From positions 1,240,001 through 1,304,000 of the forward strand of contig NZ_CP026107.1 in the NCBI RefSeq assembly GCF_002902965.1: a stretch of DNA of 64,000 nucleotides, read 5' to 3'. A program made the translations under genes and the position numbers. Positions 49,541 to 59,604 of this stretch are shown here, one piece after another (position 1 is the first letter of the stretch; each line of letters opens with the position of its first letter). The notes beneath the pieces were generated by a model, which did not search any database, was not told the DNA's origin, and saw only the letters and a program-made list of their open reading frames with translations. This DNA is from Paraburkholderia hospita. GTDB taxonomy: Bacteria > Pseudomonadota > Gammaproteobacteria > Burkholderiales > Burkholderiaceae.

Positions 49541-51529
49541 ATGACCACCCAAGCCACCGACCGACACGTCACCGTCAGTTGCGCGCCTGCCGGCAGCGAC
49601 CTGCTGTTTCTGCGCCTGGCCGGCCATGAGGAGCTGGGCCGGTTGAGCGAGTTTCATCTGGACCTGCTCAGCACGAGCAACGACCTGAAGCCGGGCGACC
49701 TGCTCGGCCAGGATATCTCGGTGGCGATCGACTTGCCGTCCGAAGGCGAGCGGCAGATCAACGGCATCGTTACCGCATTTCGCCTCCTCGCGCCCGGCGA
49801 CAAGACCCGCAACCGGATGGCCCGCTACGAAGCGATGGTGCGGCCCCGGCTGTGGCTGCTTACGCGGGCATCGCACTGCCGGTTCTTTCACGAGATGACG
49901 GTGCCCGACATCATCGCGAAGGTGTTGCAGGACTATGACGTCGACCTGAGCAACAAATGCTCGGCGACCTATCCGTCGCTGGAGCATTGTGCGCAATATC
50001 GCGAGACCGATTTCGCGTTCGTCAGCCGGCTGATGGAGCACGAGGGCATCTACTACTACTTCGAGCACAAAGGCGGCAAGCACACGCTCGTGATGACCGA
50101 TTCCGCGGACGTCCATACGTCGATCGATCACTACGCGACGATTTCGTACGACGGTTGGTACGAACCCGTGCAGGAGAAGGAGTGCGTGTATCAATGGTCG
50201 TCGGGCGCGGAGTTGCAGACGGGCAAGTACGAAGTTAACGAGTACGACTTCGAGAAACCGTCGTCGAGCAACCAGCAGGGCCTGCTGTCGCGCGCGACGA
50301 GGCCGAAAGTCTACGATCCGCCGGTGTACACGATGCAGGAGCATCTAAGCGGCCACATCGAGTCGAGCGACGGCGATCGTTACGCGAAAGTCGGCGTGGA
50401 AATCCGCCAGGCGCGCAACGACAGCATCAGCGGGCGCACGAGCGCGCGCGGTGTCTGGCCAGGGGGGCTCTTCAAGCTGCAGGAACATGCGTGCGATGCG
50501 CAGAATCACGATTATTTGGTGGTCAGCGCCGAGTACGAAATCAACTCGGACAGCTACCTCTCGAATGATCGCGATCAGAGCGCGCTGCCGTTCTTCGATT
50601 GCAGCTTCACCGCGCTGCGCAAGGAGAACCAGTTCCGCGCCGAACGCATCACGCCGCGCCCCGTCGTCGCGGGCCCGCAGACCGCGATGGTGGTCGGCCC
50701 CGACGGCGACGAGATCCTGACCGACAAATATGGCCGCATCAAGGTGCAGTTTCACTGGGAGCAGTTCGCGCCGCCCTCCGATGCCAGCGAACGGATGAAG
50801 CGCTGCTGGGTGCGCGTATCGCACAGTTGGGCGGGCAAGCGCTGGGGCACGTTCTTCATTCCTCGCATCGGCCAGGAGGTGCTGGTCGATTTCATCGAAG
50901 GCGATCCGGACCGGCCGCTCGTCACGGGCTGTGTGTACAACGCGAACACGATGCCGCCATACGACCTGCCGGCGAACTCCGCGCTCTCGACACTGAAAAG
51001 CAACTCGACCAAAGGCGGCGGCGGGTTCAACGAAATGCGCTTCGACGACACGAAGGGCAGTGAGCAACTGTTCTTTCATGCGGAGAAAGACCACGAAACG
51101 TGGATCAAGAACGATACGCTGGCGAATGTCGGCAACGACCGGCATCTGAAGGTTACCGGCAACGAATTCATCGCGGTGACGGGTGCACGGCACGACGCGG
51201 TAACGGGTGACCGGAACGCAAAAGTGGACGGCAACGATTCGCTGAACGTCAGCCAGAAACTGCAGGAAAAAGTCGGCATGGACTACGCGCTCGACGCGGG
51301 CATGAATGTGCATATCAAAGCCGGCATGAATGTCGTGATTGAAGCGGGCGTAAGTATTACGCTCAAGGCAGGCGGCGCGTTCTTGGTGGTGGGGCCCGCG
51401 AGCGTCGCGGTATCGGGCACGCCGATCCTGCTGAATTCCGGCGGTTCGGCCGGCTCCGGCAGCGGCTCGTCGCCGACCGCGCCGACTGCGCCGAAGGACG
51501 CCGACGATGGCACGAAGAAGCTCAAATGA
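49541..51529 (+). CDS. vgrG: Type VI spike protein VgrG (TssI)
   Basis: A 662-residue spike protein. gp27-like N-terminal part (HLDLLSTSNDLKPGDLLGQD, HCAQYRETDFAFVSRLMEHE, EGIYYYFEHKGGKHTL), gp5 OB-fold around DKYGRIKVQFHWEQFAP and CWVRVSHSWAGKRWGTFFIP, then the beta-helical needle with repeats such as GNDSLNVSQKLQEKVGMDY. The C-terminus ends in a Gly/Ser/Pro tail (GGSAGSGSGSSPTAPTAP) without an extra effector domain. No toxin-immunity pair follows: the next gene is the FHA protein. Confidence 0.96.
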   Translation: MTTQATDRHVTVSCAPAGSDLLFLRLAGHEELGRLSEFHLDLLSTSNDLKPGDLLGQDISVAIDLPSEGERQINGIVTAFRLLAPGDKTRNRMARYEAMVRPRLWLLTRASHCRFFHEMTVPDIIAKVLQDYDVDLSNKCSATYPSLEHCAQYRETDFAFVSRLMEHEGIYYYFEHKGGKHTLVMTDSADVHTSIDHYATISYDGWYEPVQEKECVYQWSSGAELQTGKYEVNEYDFEKPSSSNQQGLLSRATRPKVYDPPVYTMQEHLSGHIESSDGDRYAKVGVEIRQARNDSISGRTSARGVWPGGLFKLQEHACDAQNHDYLVVSAEYEINSDSYLSNDRDQSALPFFDCSFTALRKENQFRAERITPRPVVAGPQTAMVVGPDGDEILTDKYGRIKVQFHWEQFAPPSDASERMKRCWVRVSHSWAGKRWGTFFIPRIGQEVLVDFIEGDPDRPLVTGCVYNANTMPPYDLPANSALSTLKSNSTKGGGGFNEMRFDDTKGSEQLFFHAEKDHETWIKNDTLANVGNDRHLKVTGNEFIAVTGARHDAVTGDRNAKVDGNDSLNVSQKLQEKVGMDYALDAGMNVHIKAGMNVVIEAGVSITLKAGGAFLVVGPASVAVSGTPILLNSGGSAGSGSGSSPTAPTAPKDADDGTKKLK

Positions 51530-51565
51530 TGACGCGATGCTTGGCCATTGGGGCCGGGGAGACAA

Positions 51566-53344
51566 GTGAACGATCCGATTCTTTCGTTGCGCGTCGCGCG
51601 CTTCAATGACGAGCCGGTCGCCGAGCCGATCGCGGTCGAGTTCGGACCGGCGGGCGGGACGATTGGCCGCGCGACCGATTGCACGCTGGTGTTGCCCGAC
51701 CAGCAGCGCGCGATTTCGCGCGTGCATGCGCGGATCGAGTTCCGCGGCGGCGAGTATTTGTTGTGCGATCTCGGCAGCAACCCGAGCGTGCTGAACCAGC
51801 GCGCGCTGGGCGGCACACGCGAGGCGCGGCTCGCGAACGGCGACCGTCTGATGATCGGCACGTATCTGCTCGAAGTGACGATTGCGGAACGCGTGGCGGG
51901 CGTGCGCAGCGTGACAGGCCTGTCCGATCCGCTGGCAGCGGTGAAAGTGCTAGGCGGACCGTTGCCGGCCGATGGGCAAGGCGACCCGTTTGGTCTTGGC
52001 TCGCTCGATCCTCTCGGACAGCCCGCGTTTGGCGAGCGCGCCGGGATTGCGTCGGGGCCGCGCTACGCGGGCTCGGAAAGCGATCATGTCGCGCCGGAGT
52101 TTCAGGCGTTCTCCGCGCCCGTCGCGGCGCCGCGTGCGCCTGCGCCTGCCTCTGCGCCGCCCATCGCTCCTGGTGCAGCGACACCTACATCCTCCGGCAT
52201 TCCCGCTGATTACGATCCGCTCGCGGACGTGCTCGCGCAATGGGAAAAGCCGGCGCAGCCCGGCGGCGTGCCGGCGGGCGCAGCGCACACGTCGCCGCTT
52301 TTTGCTCCGTCGCCGTCTGCTCCGTCCAATGCGTCCGCGTTTACGTCGAACTTTGCGCCAGCGCAGGCACTCGCGCCGCAGGTTCCCGCGTCGCAAAACG
52401 GCCCCACTGGCTTGCCCCAAAGCCTGCTCGATGGTCCCGTCGGTGGCGCTGCAACGCCGTTCGATGATCTGCTTGCGCCATCCGCAAACCCACTCATTCC
52501 GGAAGATCTCACCGAGATCGCGCCTGCTTCTTCGTTGCCTGATGCTGCACGGTCTGCTCGCGTCGCGCCTGCTCCTGCGCAGCCAGCGGTGCAGCAACCA
52601 TCGCCCACACAACGCGAACCCGAGCCGGCCCCCGCTGCGATGGCCGCGCCCGCCCCCAAGGCAAGCGCCCCCGCGCCGGCCGTCCAGCCTGAACCCGCGC
52701 CGCCGCGCGCCGCGGTTCCGGATGGCGACACGTTCGCGGCGCTGCTCGAAGGGCTTGGCCTCGACCCGTCGCGCGCGCCGAACCTGCCGCCCGCCGAACT
52801 CGCGCGACTGGTCGGCATGATGCTGCGTGAGGCGCTGCGCGGCACGATGGCCGTGCTGCGCGCCCGTTCAATGACGCGGCGCGAGGCACGCCTCGACGTC
52901 ACGCTGATCGTTGCGCGCGACAACAATCCGCTGAAATTTTTCCCTGATGTCGACAGCGCGCTCGCGCAGATGCTCACGGGCCGCGGCGCCGGTTACCTGC
53001 CACCCGCCGAGGCGCTCGAGCGCGCGTTCGACGACATCGAGTCGCACGAACTGGCGGTGATCGTCGGCATGCGCGCGGGGTTGGCCGAAGTGCTCGGACG
53101 CTTCGATCCCGCCAGCATCGAAGCGCAATTGAAAGCGGGCGGGGTGATCGACAAGGTGTTGTCGAACCGCAAGGCGAAACTGTGGGACCTGTTCGTCGAC
53201 AGACAGGCAGACGTTTCGCGTGAAGCAGAAGACGATTTTCAGAGACTGTTCGGCAAGGCGTTCAACGATGCGTACGAAGCGCAGATCGACGCGCTGCACG
53301 CCGCGCGCAAAAGCAGCAAGACGGACCCCACTAGCCACCACTGA
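51566..53344 (+). CDS. tagH: Type VI FHA-domain protein (TagH/Fha1-like)
   Basis: A 592-residue protein from a GTG at 51566 with GGGGAG upstream. The FHA phosphothreonine-binding domain is at ~20-100 (GGTIGRATDCTLVLPDQQRA, ISRVHARIEF). Then comes a ~220-residue Pro/Ala-rich linker, and from ~390 the conserved T6SS-FHA C-terminal domain (MLREALRGTMAVLRARSMTR, NNPLKFFPDVDSALAQMLTG). Binding of phosphothreonine made by the membrane kinase would promote assembly, and the PP2C enzyme would undo it. The position between vgrG and tssK fits the known role. Confidence 0.93.
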   Translation: MNDPILSLRVARFNDEPVAEPIAVEFGPAGGTIGRATDCTLVLPDQQRAISRVHARIEFRGGEYLLCDLGSNPSVLNQRALGGTREARLANGDRLMIGTYLLEVTIAERVAGVRSVTGLSDPLAAVKVLGGPLPADGQGDPFGLGSLDPLGQPAFGERAGIASGPRYAGSESDHVAPEFQAFSAPVAAPRAPAPASAPPIAPGAATPTSSGIPADYDPLADVLAQWEKPAQPGGVPAGAAHTSPLFAPSPSAPSNASAFTSNFAPAQALAPQVPASQNGPTGLPQSLLDGPVGGAATPFDDLLAPSANPLIPEDLTEIAPASSLPDAARSARVAPAPAQPAVQQPSPTQREPEPAPAAMAAPAPKASAPAPAVQPEPAPPRAAVPDGDTFAALLEGLGLDPSRAPNLPPAELARLVGMMLREALRGTMAVLRARSMTRREARLDVTLIVARDNNPLKFFPDVDSALAQMLTGRGAGYLPPAEALERAFDDIESHELAVIVGMRAGLAEVLGRFDPASIEAQLKAGGVIDKVLSNRKAKLWDLFVDRQADVSREAEDDFQRLFGKAFNDAYEAQIDALHAARKSSKTDPTSHH

Positions 53345-53388
53345 CCCCTTCTCATCACGAGAAGGCCACGAGAAAGACACGAGAAAAA

Positions 53389-54723
53389 ATGTCCTGGAAC
53401 AGCAAAGTCATCTGGTCGGAGGGGATGTTCCTGCAGCCGCAGCATCTGCAGCAGCACGACCGTTATCTGCAGACCCAGCTGGAAACGCGGGCTGCCGGTC
53501 TGCGTCCGTACAGCTGGGGGCTGACCGTGCTCGAGATCGACGAGCAACTGCTCAAGCTCGGCAAGGTCGCGCTCCTGTCGTGCGCCGGTGTGATGCCCGA
53601 CGGCACGCCATTCAATCTGCCCGCCGACGACGATCTGCCCGAACCGCTCGATATTCCGGAAGGCACGCGCAACACGCTGGTCGCGCTGGCGCTGCCGGTG
53701 CGCCGTCCGGGCATTGCCGAGACGGGCAACGAAGCCAGCGAGGAAAACTTCGCGCGGCATCGCGTGGCCGAACTCGAAGTCGGCGACAGTAATGATCCGA
53801 ATGCGGCGCCGGCGCTGATGCAGATCGGCAGGCTGCGCGTTCGGCTCGCACTCGAACCGGACGTCGCGAATGCGTATGCGGTGCTCGGCATCGCGCGCGT
53901 CGTCGAGCGGCTGCCCGACAACCGTGTCGTGCTCGAGAACGACTACAGCGCGCCGTGTCTCGACTACCGGGTCGGGCGGCGTCTCGCCGCGTTCGTCGAC
54001 GACCTCGTCGGCCTGCTGCACCAGCGCGGCGAGGCGCTCGCTTCGCGTCTTGCGCAGCCGGGCGTGACGGGCGTCGCGGAAGTGTCGGACTTCCTGCTGC
54101 TGCAACTGATCAACCGCCACGAGCCGCTCGCTGCCCACCTGTCGACGATGACAGGGCTGCATCCGGAAGCGCTGTACCAGATCTCGGTGCAACTGGCGGG
54201 AGAACTCGCCACGTTCAGCCAGCCGACCAAGCGCCCGCCAGCGTACCCGGTCTACCGGCATGACCGGCTGCGGGAAACCTTCGCGCCGGTGATCGACGAT
54301 CTGCGCGCGTCGCTCAGCATGGTGATGGACCCGCATGCGGTGCCGATTCCGCTCGAAGAGCGCAAGTTCGGCCTGCGTGTCGCCCTCGTGCCGGACAAGA
54401 ACCTGTTCACTGCTGCGACCTTCGTGCTGGCCGTTCGCGCGCAGATGCCAGCCGAGCACATCCTGACCGGCTTCGCGCCGCAAGTGAAGATTGGGCCGAT
54501 CGAGCGCATTCGCGATCTCGTGAATCTGCAGTTGCCCGGCGTCGGGCTGCGCGCGCTGCCTGTCGCGCCACGCCAGTTGCCGTTTCATGCGGGATTCACG
54601 TACTTCGAGCTCGATCGCGGCAACGAATTGTGGAAGCAGTTCGCGACCTCCGCCGGCATGGCGTTGCACGTCGCGGGCGACTTTCCGGGGCTGGCGATGG
54701 AGTTTTGGGCCATTCGCCGCTGA
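53389..54723 (+). CDS. tssK: Type VI baseplate-membrane adaptor TssK
   Basis: A 444-residue adaptor linking baseplate to the membrane complex. It begins with the family hallmark SKVIWSEGMFLQPQHLQQHD, followed by the TssK core (RDLLRRRP-type region reads VLENDYSAPCLDYRVGRRLA) and the late LHVAGDFPGLAMEFWAIRR. It heads the tssK-tssL-tssM membrane-complex block, as in most T6SS loci. ATG at 53389 follows a purine-rich GAGAAAAA stretch. Confidence 0.96.
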   Translation: MSWNSKVIWSEGMFLQPQHLQQHDRYLQTQLETRAAGLRPYSWGLTVLEIDEQLLKLGKVALLSCAGVMPDGTPFNLPADDDLPEPLDIPEGTRNTLVALALPVRRPGIAETGNEASEENFARHRVAELEVGDSNDPNAAPALMQIGRLRVRLALEPDVANAYAVLGIARVVERLPDNRVVLENDYSAPCLDYRVGRRLAAFVDDLVGLLHQRGEALASRLAQPGVTGVAEVSDFLLLQLINRHEPLAAHLSTMTGLHPEALYQISVQLAGELATFSQPTKRPPAYPVYRHDRLRETFAPVIDDLRASLSMVMDPHAVPIPLEERKFGLRVALVPDKNLFTAATFVLAVRAQMPAEHILTGFAPQVKIGPIERIRDLVNLQLPGVGLRALPVAPRQLPFHAGFTYFELDRGNELWKQFATSAGMALHVAGDFPGLAMEFWAIRR

Positions 54724-54746
54724 CGCATTGATCGAGGACACTCATC

Positions 54747-56033
54747 GTGACTCCAGACGAACCACGTGGTCCACTCGAGGATCCTGGCGCGACGATTCTG
54801 ATTCCGACACCCGGCGGCGCGCGTGCCGCTTTTGTCGCCGCTGCGGCGACCGCGGCGCCGATCTCGACGCTGACGGGCGGCCTCAATCCGTTGCTGCGCG
54901 CGGCCAATCCGCTGCTCGAGCTGGCGGTTCCGCTGCGTCAGCTGCCGACCCATCCGAACGTCGAAGAGTTGCGCACGCAACTGATCCAGATGATGCGCAC
55001 GTTCGAAACGCAAGGGCGCGCGAACGGCATCGACGACGAGAAGCTCGGCGCATCGCGCTACTGCCTGTGCACGTTCCTCGACGAGGCGATCTCGAGCACG
55101 CCGTGGGGCGCGGGGATGTGGGCGAGCCGCAGCCTGCTCGTGACGTTTCATAACGAGGCGTCGGGCGGCGAGCGCTTTTTCCTGATCCTGCAGCGACTCG
55201 CGCAGAACCCCACCGGGAATGCCGATGTGCTCGAACTGATCTACGTGATTCTCGGGCTGGGCTTCGAGGGCCGCTACCGGCTGATCGACGGCGGCCGCAC
55301 CCAGTTGGACACGATTCGCGAGCGGCTCGAAACGATGATCCGCTCGCAACGGGGCGCCGCCGAACGCGATCTGTCGGTGCACTGGCTGCCCGTGAAGGCC
55401 GAGCGCAAGCCGCTGTTGCAACTGGTGCCGCTGTGGGTCGCCGCCGCGATCGCCTGCGTGGTGCTCGTCGCCGTGCATCTGGTGCTGAGCCTGCGCCTGA
55501 ACGACGAGTCCGATCGCGTGTTCGCGGCCTTGCATGGCGTGCGCGTCGCGCCGCAGCCGCTCGCCGCGAAAGCCGCGCCGCCGCCCGCGCTCGCGCCGAA
55601 GCTGTCGCAGTTCCTCGCGCCGGAAATCGCGCAGGGGCTCGTGCGTGTCTCCGAACTGCCGGACCGGACCGTCGTCGAGATCAAAGGCGACGGGCTGTTC
55701 GCGTCGGGCAGCGCGGAGCTCGAATCGGCATATATGCCGTTGATCCAGCGCATCGGCGATGCGCTCAAGGACGTGCCGGGCAACGTCGTCGTCGCCGGGC
55801 ATACGGACAACCAGCGGCTGCTGTCGGCGCGTTTCCCGTCGAACTGGCATTTGTCGCAGGCACGCGCCGATGTCGTCAAGGACATGCTCGCCGCACGCAC
55901 CGGCTCGCCGGGGCGTTTCGTAGCCGAAGGCCGCGGCGACACCGAGCCGATCGCGCCGAACGACTCGCCTGCGAACCGCGCGAAGAACCGCCGCGTCGAT
56001 ATCACCATACTCGCGCCGGGGGCAGCATCGTGA
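54747..56033 (+). CDS. tssL: Type VI membrane protein TssL with C-terminal OmpA domain (DotU family)
   Basis: A 428-residue evolved TssL from a GTG at 54747. The cytosolic DotU domain spans ~45-215 (LRTQLIQMMRTFETQGRANG, YCLCTFLDEAISSTPWGAGM), the single membrane helix is at ~226-248 (VPLWVAAAIACVVLVAVHLV), and an OmpA-like peptidoglycan-binding domain fills ~310-428 (NVVVAGHTDNQRLLSARFPS, NRRVDITIL). The OmpA part anchors the complex to the cell wall. Pro/Thr-rich N-terminus (residues 1-45) could be a phosphorylation target of the kinase, by analogy with TssL phosphorylation in Agrobacterium. Confidence 0.95.
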   Translation: MTPDEPRGPLEDPGATILIPTPGGARAAFVAAAATAAPISTLTGGLNPLLRAANPLLELAVPLRQLPTHPNVEELRTQLIQMMRTFETQGRANGIDDEKLGASRYCLCTFLDEAISSTPWGAGMWASRSLLVTFHNEASGGERFFLILQRLAQNPTGNADVLELIYVILGLGFEGRYRLIDGGRTQLDTIRERLETMIRSQRGAAERDLSVHWLPVKAERKPLLQLVPLWVAAAIACVVLVAVHLVLSLRLNDESDRVFAALHGVRVAPQPLAAKAAPPPALAPKLSQFLAPEIAQGLVRVSELPDRTVVEIKGDGLFASGSAELESAYMPLIQRIGDALKDVPGNVVVAGHTDNQRLLSARFPSNWHLSQARADVVKDMLAARTGSPGRFVAEGRGDTEPIAPNDSPANRAKNRRVDITILAPGAAS

Positions 56034-56076
56034 GTCCGCTCGCCCTCCGTGCGCCGCACCTTGAAGGTGGTTGCTC

Positions 56077-59000
56077 ATGAAACTGCTTGGCTGGTTCATG
56101 CGGCCGATCGTGCTGTCGTTTCTCGGCGTGCTGGCGCTTGCGCTAATCGTCTGGATCGAAGGGCCGTTGCTGGCGTTTGCGGGCAAGGCGCCGCTCGAAT
56201 CGGCCGCGAGCCGCTGGATCGTGATCGCGGTGCTGTTCGCGCTATGGGTGCTCTACTGGGGCGTGCGCTGGCTGCTCGTGCGGCTCGCAAACGTGAAGTT
56301 CACGCGCGTGGTCGCCGAGGAGGCGCCGCAGCCCGGCAGGAAGGAATCGGAAGCGGATGTCGCCGCGCTGAAGCAGCGCTTCGACGAGGCGATGACGATC
56401 CTGCGCAAGGCGCGCGTCAAGGGGCGCTTCGGTAGCCAGTACGTCTACCAGTTGCCGTGGTACATGTTCGTCGGCGCGCCCGGAACCGGCAAGACGACGG
56501 CACTGCTGCACTCGGGCCTCAAGTTTCCACTCGCCGAGCGGCTTGGCAAGCAGGCAGTGGGCGGTGTTGGCGGCACGCGCAATTGCGACTGGTGGTTCAC
56601 CGACGATGCCGTGCTGCTCGACACTGCCGGCCGCTTTACCACTCAGGACAGCTTCGCCGAAGCTGACCAGGCCGCATGGGGCGGCTTTCTGCAACTGTTG
56701 CGCAAATACCGGCCGCGGCGGCCGCTGAACGGTGTGATCGTCGCGCTGTCGGTGCAGGATCTGCTGCAGCTATCCGACACGCAGCGCGCGGTGCAGGCAG
56801 GTGCGGTGCGCGAACGGCTCAAGGAGTTGTACACCCGCCTTGGGATGCGCTTTCCCGTCTACGTTGTCGTGACGAAGTGCGACCTGCTGGCGGGGTTCGC
56901 GGAATTCTTCGACGACCTCGGCCGCGACGAGCGTGAACAGGTGTGGGGCGTGACGTTCCCTTACGTCGCGCAGGGCGGCCCGGACGAAGCGCTGGCGTCA
57001 TTCCCCGGCGAGTTCGCCGCGCTCGAGAAGCAGCTGCAGGCCCGTGTGTTGCACCGTATGCAGCAGGAGACCGACACGCGCCGGCGTGCGCTCGTGTACG
57101 GTTTTCCGCAGCAGTTCGCCGGCCTCGAAAACATGCTGACGGGCTTCCTGCAGGAAACGTTCAGCACGTCGCGCTTCGATGAGGCGGCGCTGCTGCGCGG
57201 CGTCTACTTCACGAGCGGCACCCAGGAAGGCCGGCCGATCGACCGCGTGATGAGCGCGGTCGCGTCGGCGCTCGGTTTGCAGCGTCAGGTCGTGTTGCCG
57301 GACCCGGCAAGCGGACGGGCGTACTTCATCACGCGGTTGATGCGTGACGTGATTTTCCAGGAAGCCGGGCTGGCAGGCACCAACCCGAAACTGGAGCGTC
57401 GCCGCACGTGGCTGCAGCGCATCGCGCTCGGTTTGATTGGCATTGCGGTGGTGCTCGCGCTGGTGCTGTTCTTCGTCAGCTATCAGCGCAACCGCGCTTA
57501 TATCGCCAATGTCGAGCAGCATGTGACCGAACTGCAGAAGCTCGCGCAGAACACCCGCGCGGGCGACGATCCGCTCGCGCTGCTGCCGTTGCTCAACGCG
57601 GCGCGAGATCTGCCTGGCGGCTACGCGGATCGCAACAAGAGCGTGCCGTGGCTGTCGCGGCTCGGGCTGTACCAGGGCGACAAACTAGGCCTTGAAGCGC
57701 AGGCGAGCTACCGGCGTCTGCTCAAGCAGACCTTGCTGCCGCTCGTCGTGCACAGGATGGAAGACGAACTGCGGCGCGGCGACGCGAACAATCCCGACTT
57801 TCAGTACGAGGTGCTGCGCGCGTATCTGATGCTCGGCGATTCAGCCCACTTCGACGCCGATTCCGTGCGGTTATGGGCCGACATCGACTGGCGGCGCGGG
57901 CCGTTGACCAATGCGAGCGACGATCAGCGTAATGACATCGACGGTCATCTCGCGGCGCTGTTCCAGCCCGCGCAGTTCGACGCGTCGCTGCCGCTCGACA
58001 AGGACCTGATCGCGCAGGCGCGCACGACGCTCGCCAAGATGCCGCTCGCGCAACGCATGTTCAATCGCGTCGCGCGCGATCTCGAACAGGCGAAGCTGCC
58101 GCCATTCAGCGTCGCGGCCGCGGCCGGTCGCAACGCGGCGCTGGTGCTTGTCAGAAAGAGTGGTGCGCCGCTGACGCGCGGCGTCTCCGGCGCCTATACG
58201 CGGGCGGGGTATCAGAAGTTTGGCCAGTTGCGCGACGAGGCCGTAGTCGATGTCGCCAAGGACAACTGGGTGCTCGGTCGCGAGGAATCCGTACTCACGC
58301 CAAACGGCATCGACGATCTGAAGTCGGCGATGACGCAGCTGTACTACGACGAGTACATCAAGCAATGGGACGCGCTGCTGGCGGATGTCGCAGTGGTGCC
58401 GTTCGATGGCGTGGAGAAGGGTGCGCGCGTGGCGAACGTGCTCGCCGCGCCCGATTCGCCGTTGAAGGCGTTCATGCTCGCTGCCTCCCAGGAGACCACG
58501 CTCGGCACGGTGAAGACGGGTGGCTCGCTGGTCGAACAAGGCGTTGGCGCGTTGGGCAACAAGCTCGATGCGGTGAAGAAGCGGCTCGAAAACGCGCTTG
58601 GCAACCAGCCGGACGATGCGGCGCCGCCGCCCGCCCAGGTCAATCCCGTCGATGCGCACTTTCAGGCGCTGCACGAACTGGCGGGCAAGCCAGGTGCGGC
58701 GGGTCCCGTGCCGCTCGATACGCAACTCGCGGCGCTGAAGGACGCGGCGTCGTATCTCGAAGCGTCCGACGCGGCGCGCAAGCAAGGACTGCCCGCGCCG
58801 CCGGGCGACGCGCTGAACAAGTTGAAACTCGTCGCTCAGGGCGCCCCCGCTCCGCTTGCGGGCATCGCCAACGACATCGCGAGCGGTGGCTCGATGCTGA
58901 TGGTCGGCGGTGAACGAGCGCGTTTGAATGCGTTATGGCAGGCCAATGTCGCGCAGCTTTGCAGGCAGGCGCTCGATGGCCGCTACCCGCTGGTACGCGG

Positions 59001-59604
59001 CTCCAACCGGGATGCAGCCCCCGACGACTTCAGTCGGATACTCGGGCCAGGCGGGCTGATCGACGACTTTTTCCAGAAGAACCTGGCCACCCTGGTCGAC
59101 ATGTCGGGGCCGCAATGGCGCTGGCGCACGGGCGCCGATTCGCTCGGCATTCCGGCGGACGTGCTCACGCAGTTCCAGCGGGCTGCGCAGATCAGGGACG
59201 CATTTTTCCGCGCAGGAGGGCGTGATGTGTCGGTTCGCTTCACGCTAAAGGTGCTCGATATCGATCCGGCCATCGACCACGCCACCATCGATATCGACGG
59301 GCAGCAACTGGTTGCCGCCCATGTGGATCAATCGATGGTGTTCCAGTGGCCGAGCGGCAAAGGCACCGGACAGGCGCATGTCGATTTCGACCCATCGGGG
59401 GATTCCGCGCGGGCGGATGGGCCGTGGGCGCTGTTGCATCTGATGGACAACGCGCGCTTGCAGCCGACCGCGCAAGCGGACCGCTTCAAGATGACCTTCG
59501 AAACGGACGGACACCCGCTCGTGCTTCAGCTTGACGCGAGCAGCGTGACGAATCCGTTCCGTCGTGGGGTGTTCGAACAGTTCCGTTGTCCTGACCGGTT
59601 ATGA
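56077..59604 (+). CDS. tssM: Type VI membrane protein TssM (IcmF)
   Basis: An 1175-residue inner-membrane protein. Two helices near the N-terminus (LSFLGVLALALIVWIEGPLL, IVIAVLFALWVLYWGVRWLL), a cytosolic NTPase-like domain with Walker A GAPGTGKT at 133-140 and the late DLLAGFAEFFDDLGRDEREQ, a third helix near ~450-470 and a large periplasmic part. The Walker A motif is intact, so ATP/GTP binding is plausible. ATG at 56077 is two codons inside a TTG-initiated frame. It overlaps tagF as ATGA. Confidence 0.96.
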   Translation: MKLLGWFMRPIVLSFLGVLALALIVWIEGPLLAFAGKAPLESAASRWIVIAVLFALWVLYWGVRWLLVRLANVKFTRVVAEEAPQPGRKESEADVAALKQRFDEAMTILRKARVKGRFGSQYVYQLPWYMFVGAPGTGKTTALLHSGLKFPLAERLGKQAVGGVGGTRNCDWWFTDDAVLLDTAGRFTTQDSFAEADQAAWGGFLQLLRKYRPRRPLNGVIVALSVQDLLQLSDTQRAVQAGAVRERLKELYTRLGMRFPVYVVVTKCDLLAGFAEFFDDLGRDEREQVWGVTFPYVAQGGPDEALASFPGEFAALEKQLQARVLHRMQQETDTRRRALVYGFPQQFAGLENMLTGFLQETFSTSRFDEAALLRGVYFTSGTQEGRPIDRVMSAVASALGLQRQVVLPDPASGRAYFITRLMRDVIFQEAGLAGTNPKLERRRTWLQRIALGLIGIAVVLALVLFFVSYQRNRAYIANVEQHVTELQKLAQNTRAGDDPLALLPLLNAARDLPGGYADRNKSVPWLSRLGLYQGDKLGLEAQASYRRLLKQTLLPLVVHRMEDELRRGDANNPDFQYEVLRAYLMLGDSAHFDADSVRLWADIDWRRGPLTNASDDQRNDIDGHLAALFQPAQFDASLPLDKDLIAQARTTLAKMPLAQRMFNRVARDLEQAKLPPFSVAAAAGRNAALVLVRKSGAPLTRGVSGAYTRAGYQKFGQLRDEAVVDVAKDNWVLGREESVLTPNGIDDLKSAMTQLYYDEYIKQWDALLADVAVVPFDGVEKGARVANVLAAPDSPLKAFMLAASQETTLGTVKTGGSLVEQGVGALGNKLDAVKKRLENALGNQPDDAAPPPAQVNPVDAHFQALHELAGKPGAAGPVPLDTQLAALKDAASYLEASDAARKQGLPAPPGDALNKLKLVAQGAPAPLAGIANDIASGGSMLMVGGERARLNALWQANVAQLCRQALDGRYPLVRGSNRDAAPDDFSRILGPGGLIDDFFQKNLATLVDMSGPQWRWRTGADSLGIPADVLTQFQRAAQIRDAFFRAGGRDVSVRFTLKVLDIDPAIDHATIDIDGQQLVAAHVDQSMVFQWPSGKGTGQAHVDFDPSGDSARADGPWALLHLMDNARLQPTAQADRFKMTFETDGHPLVLQLDASSVTNPFRRGVFEQFRCPDRL

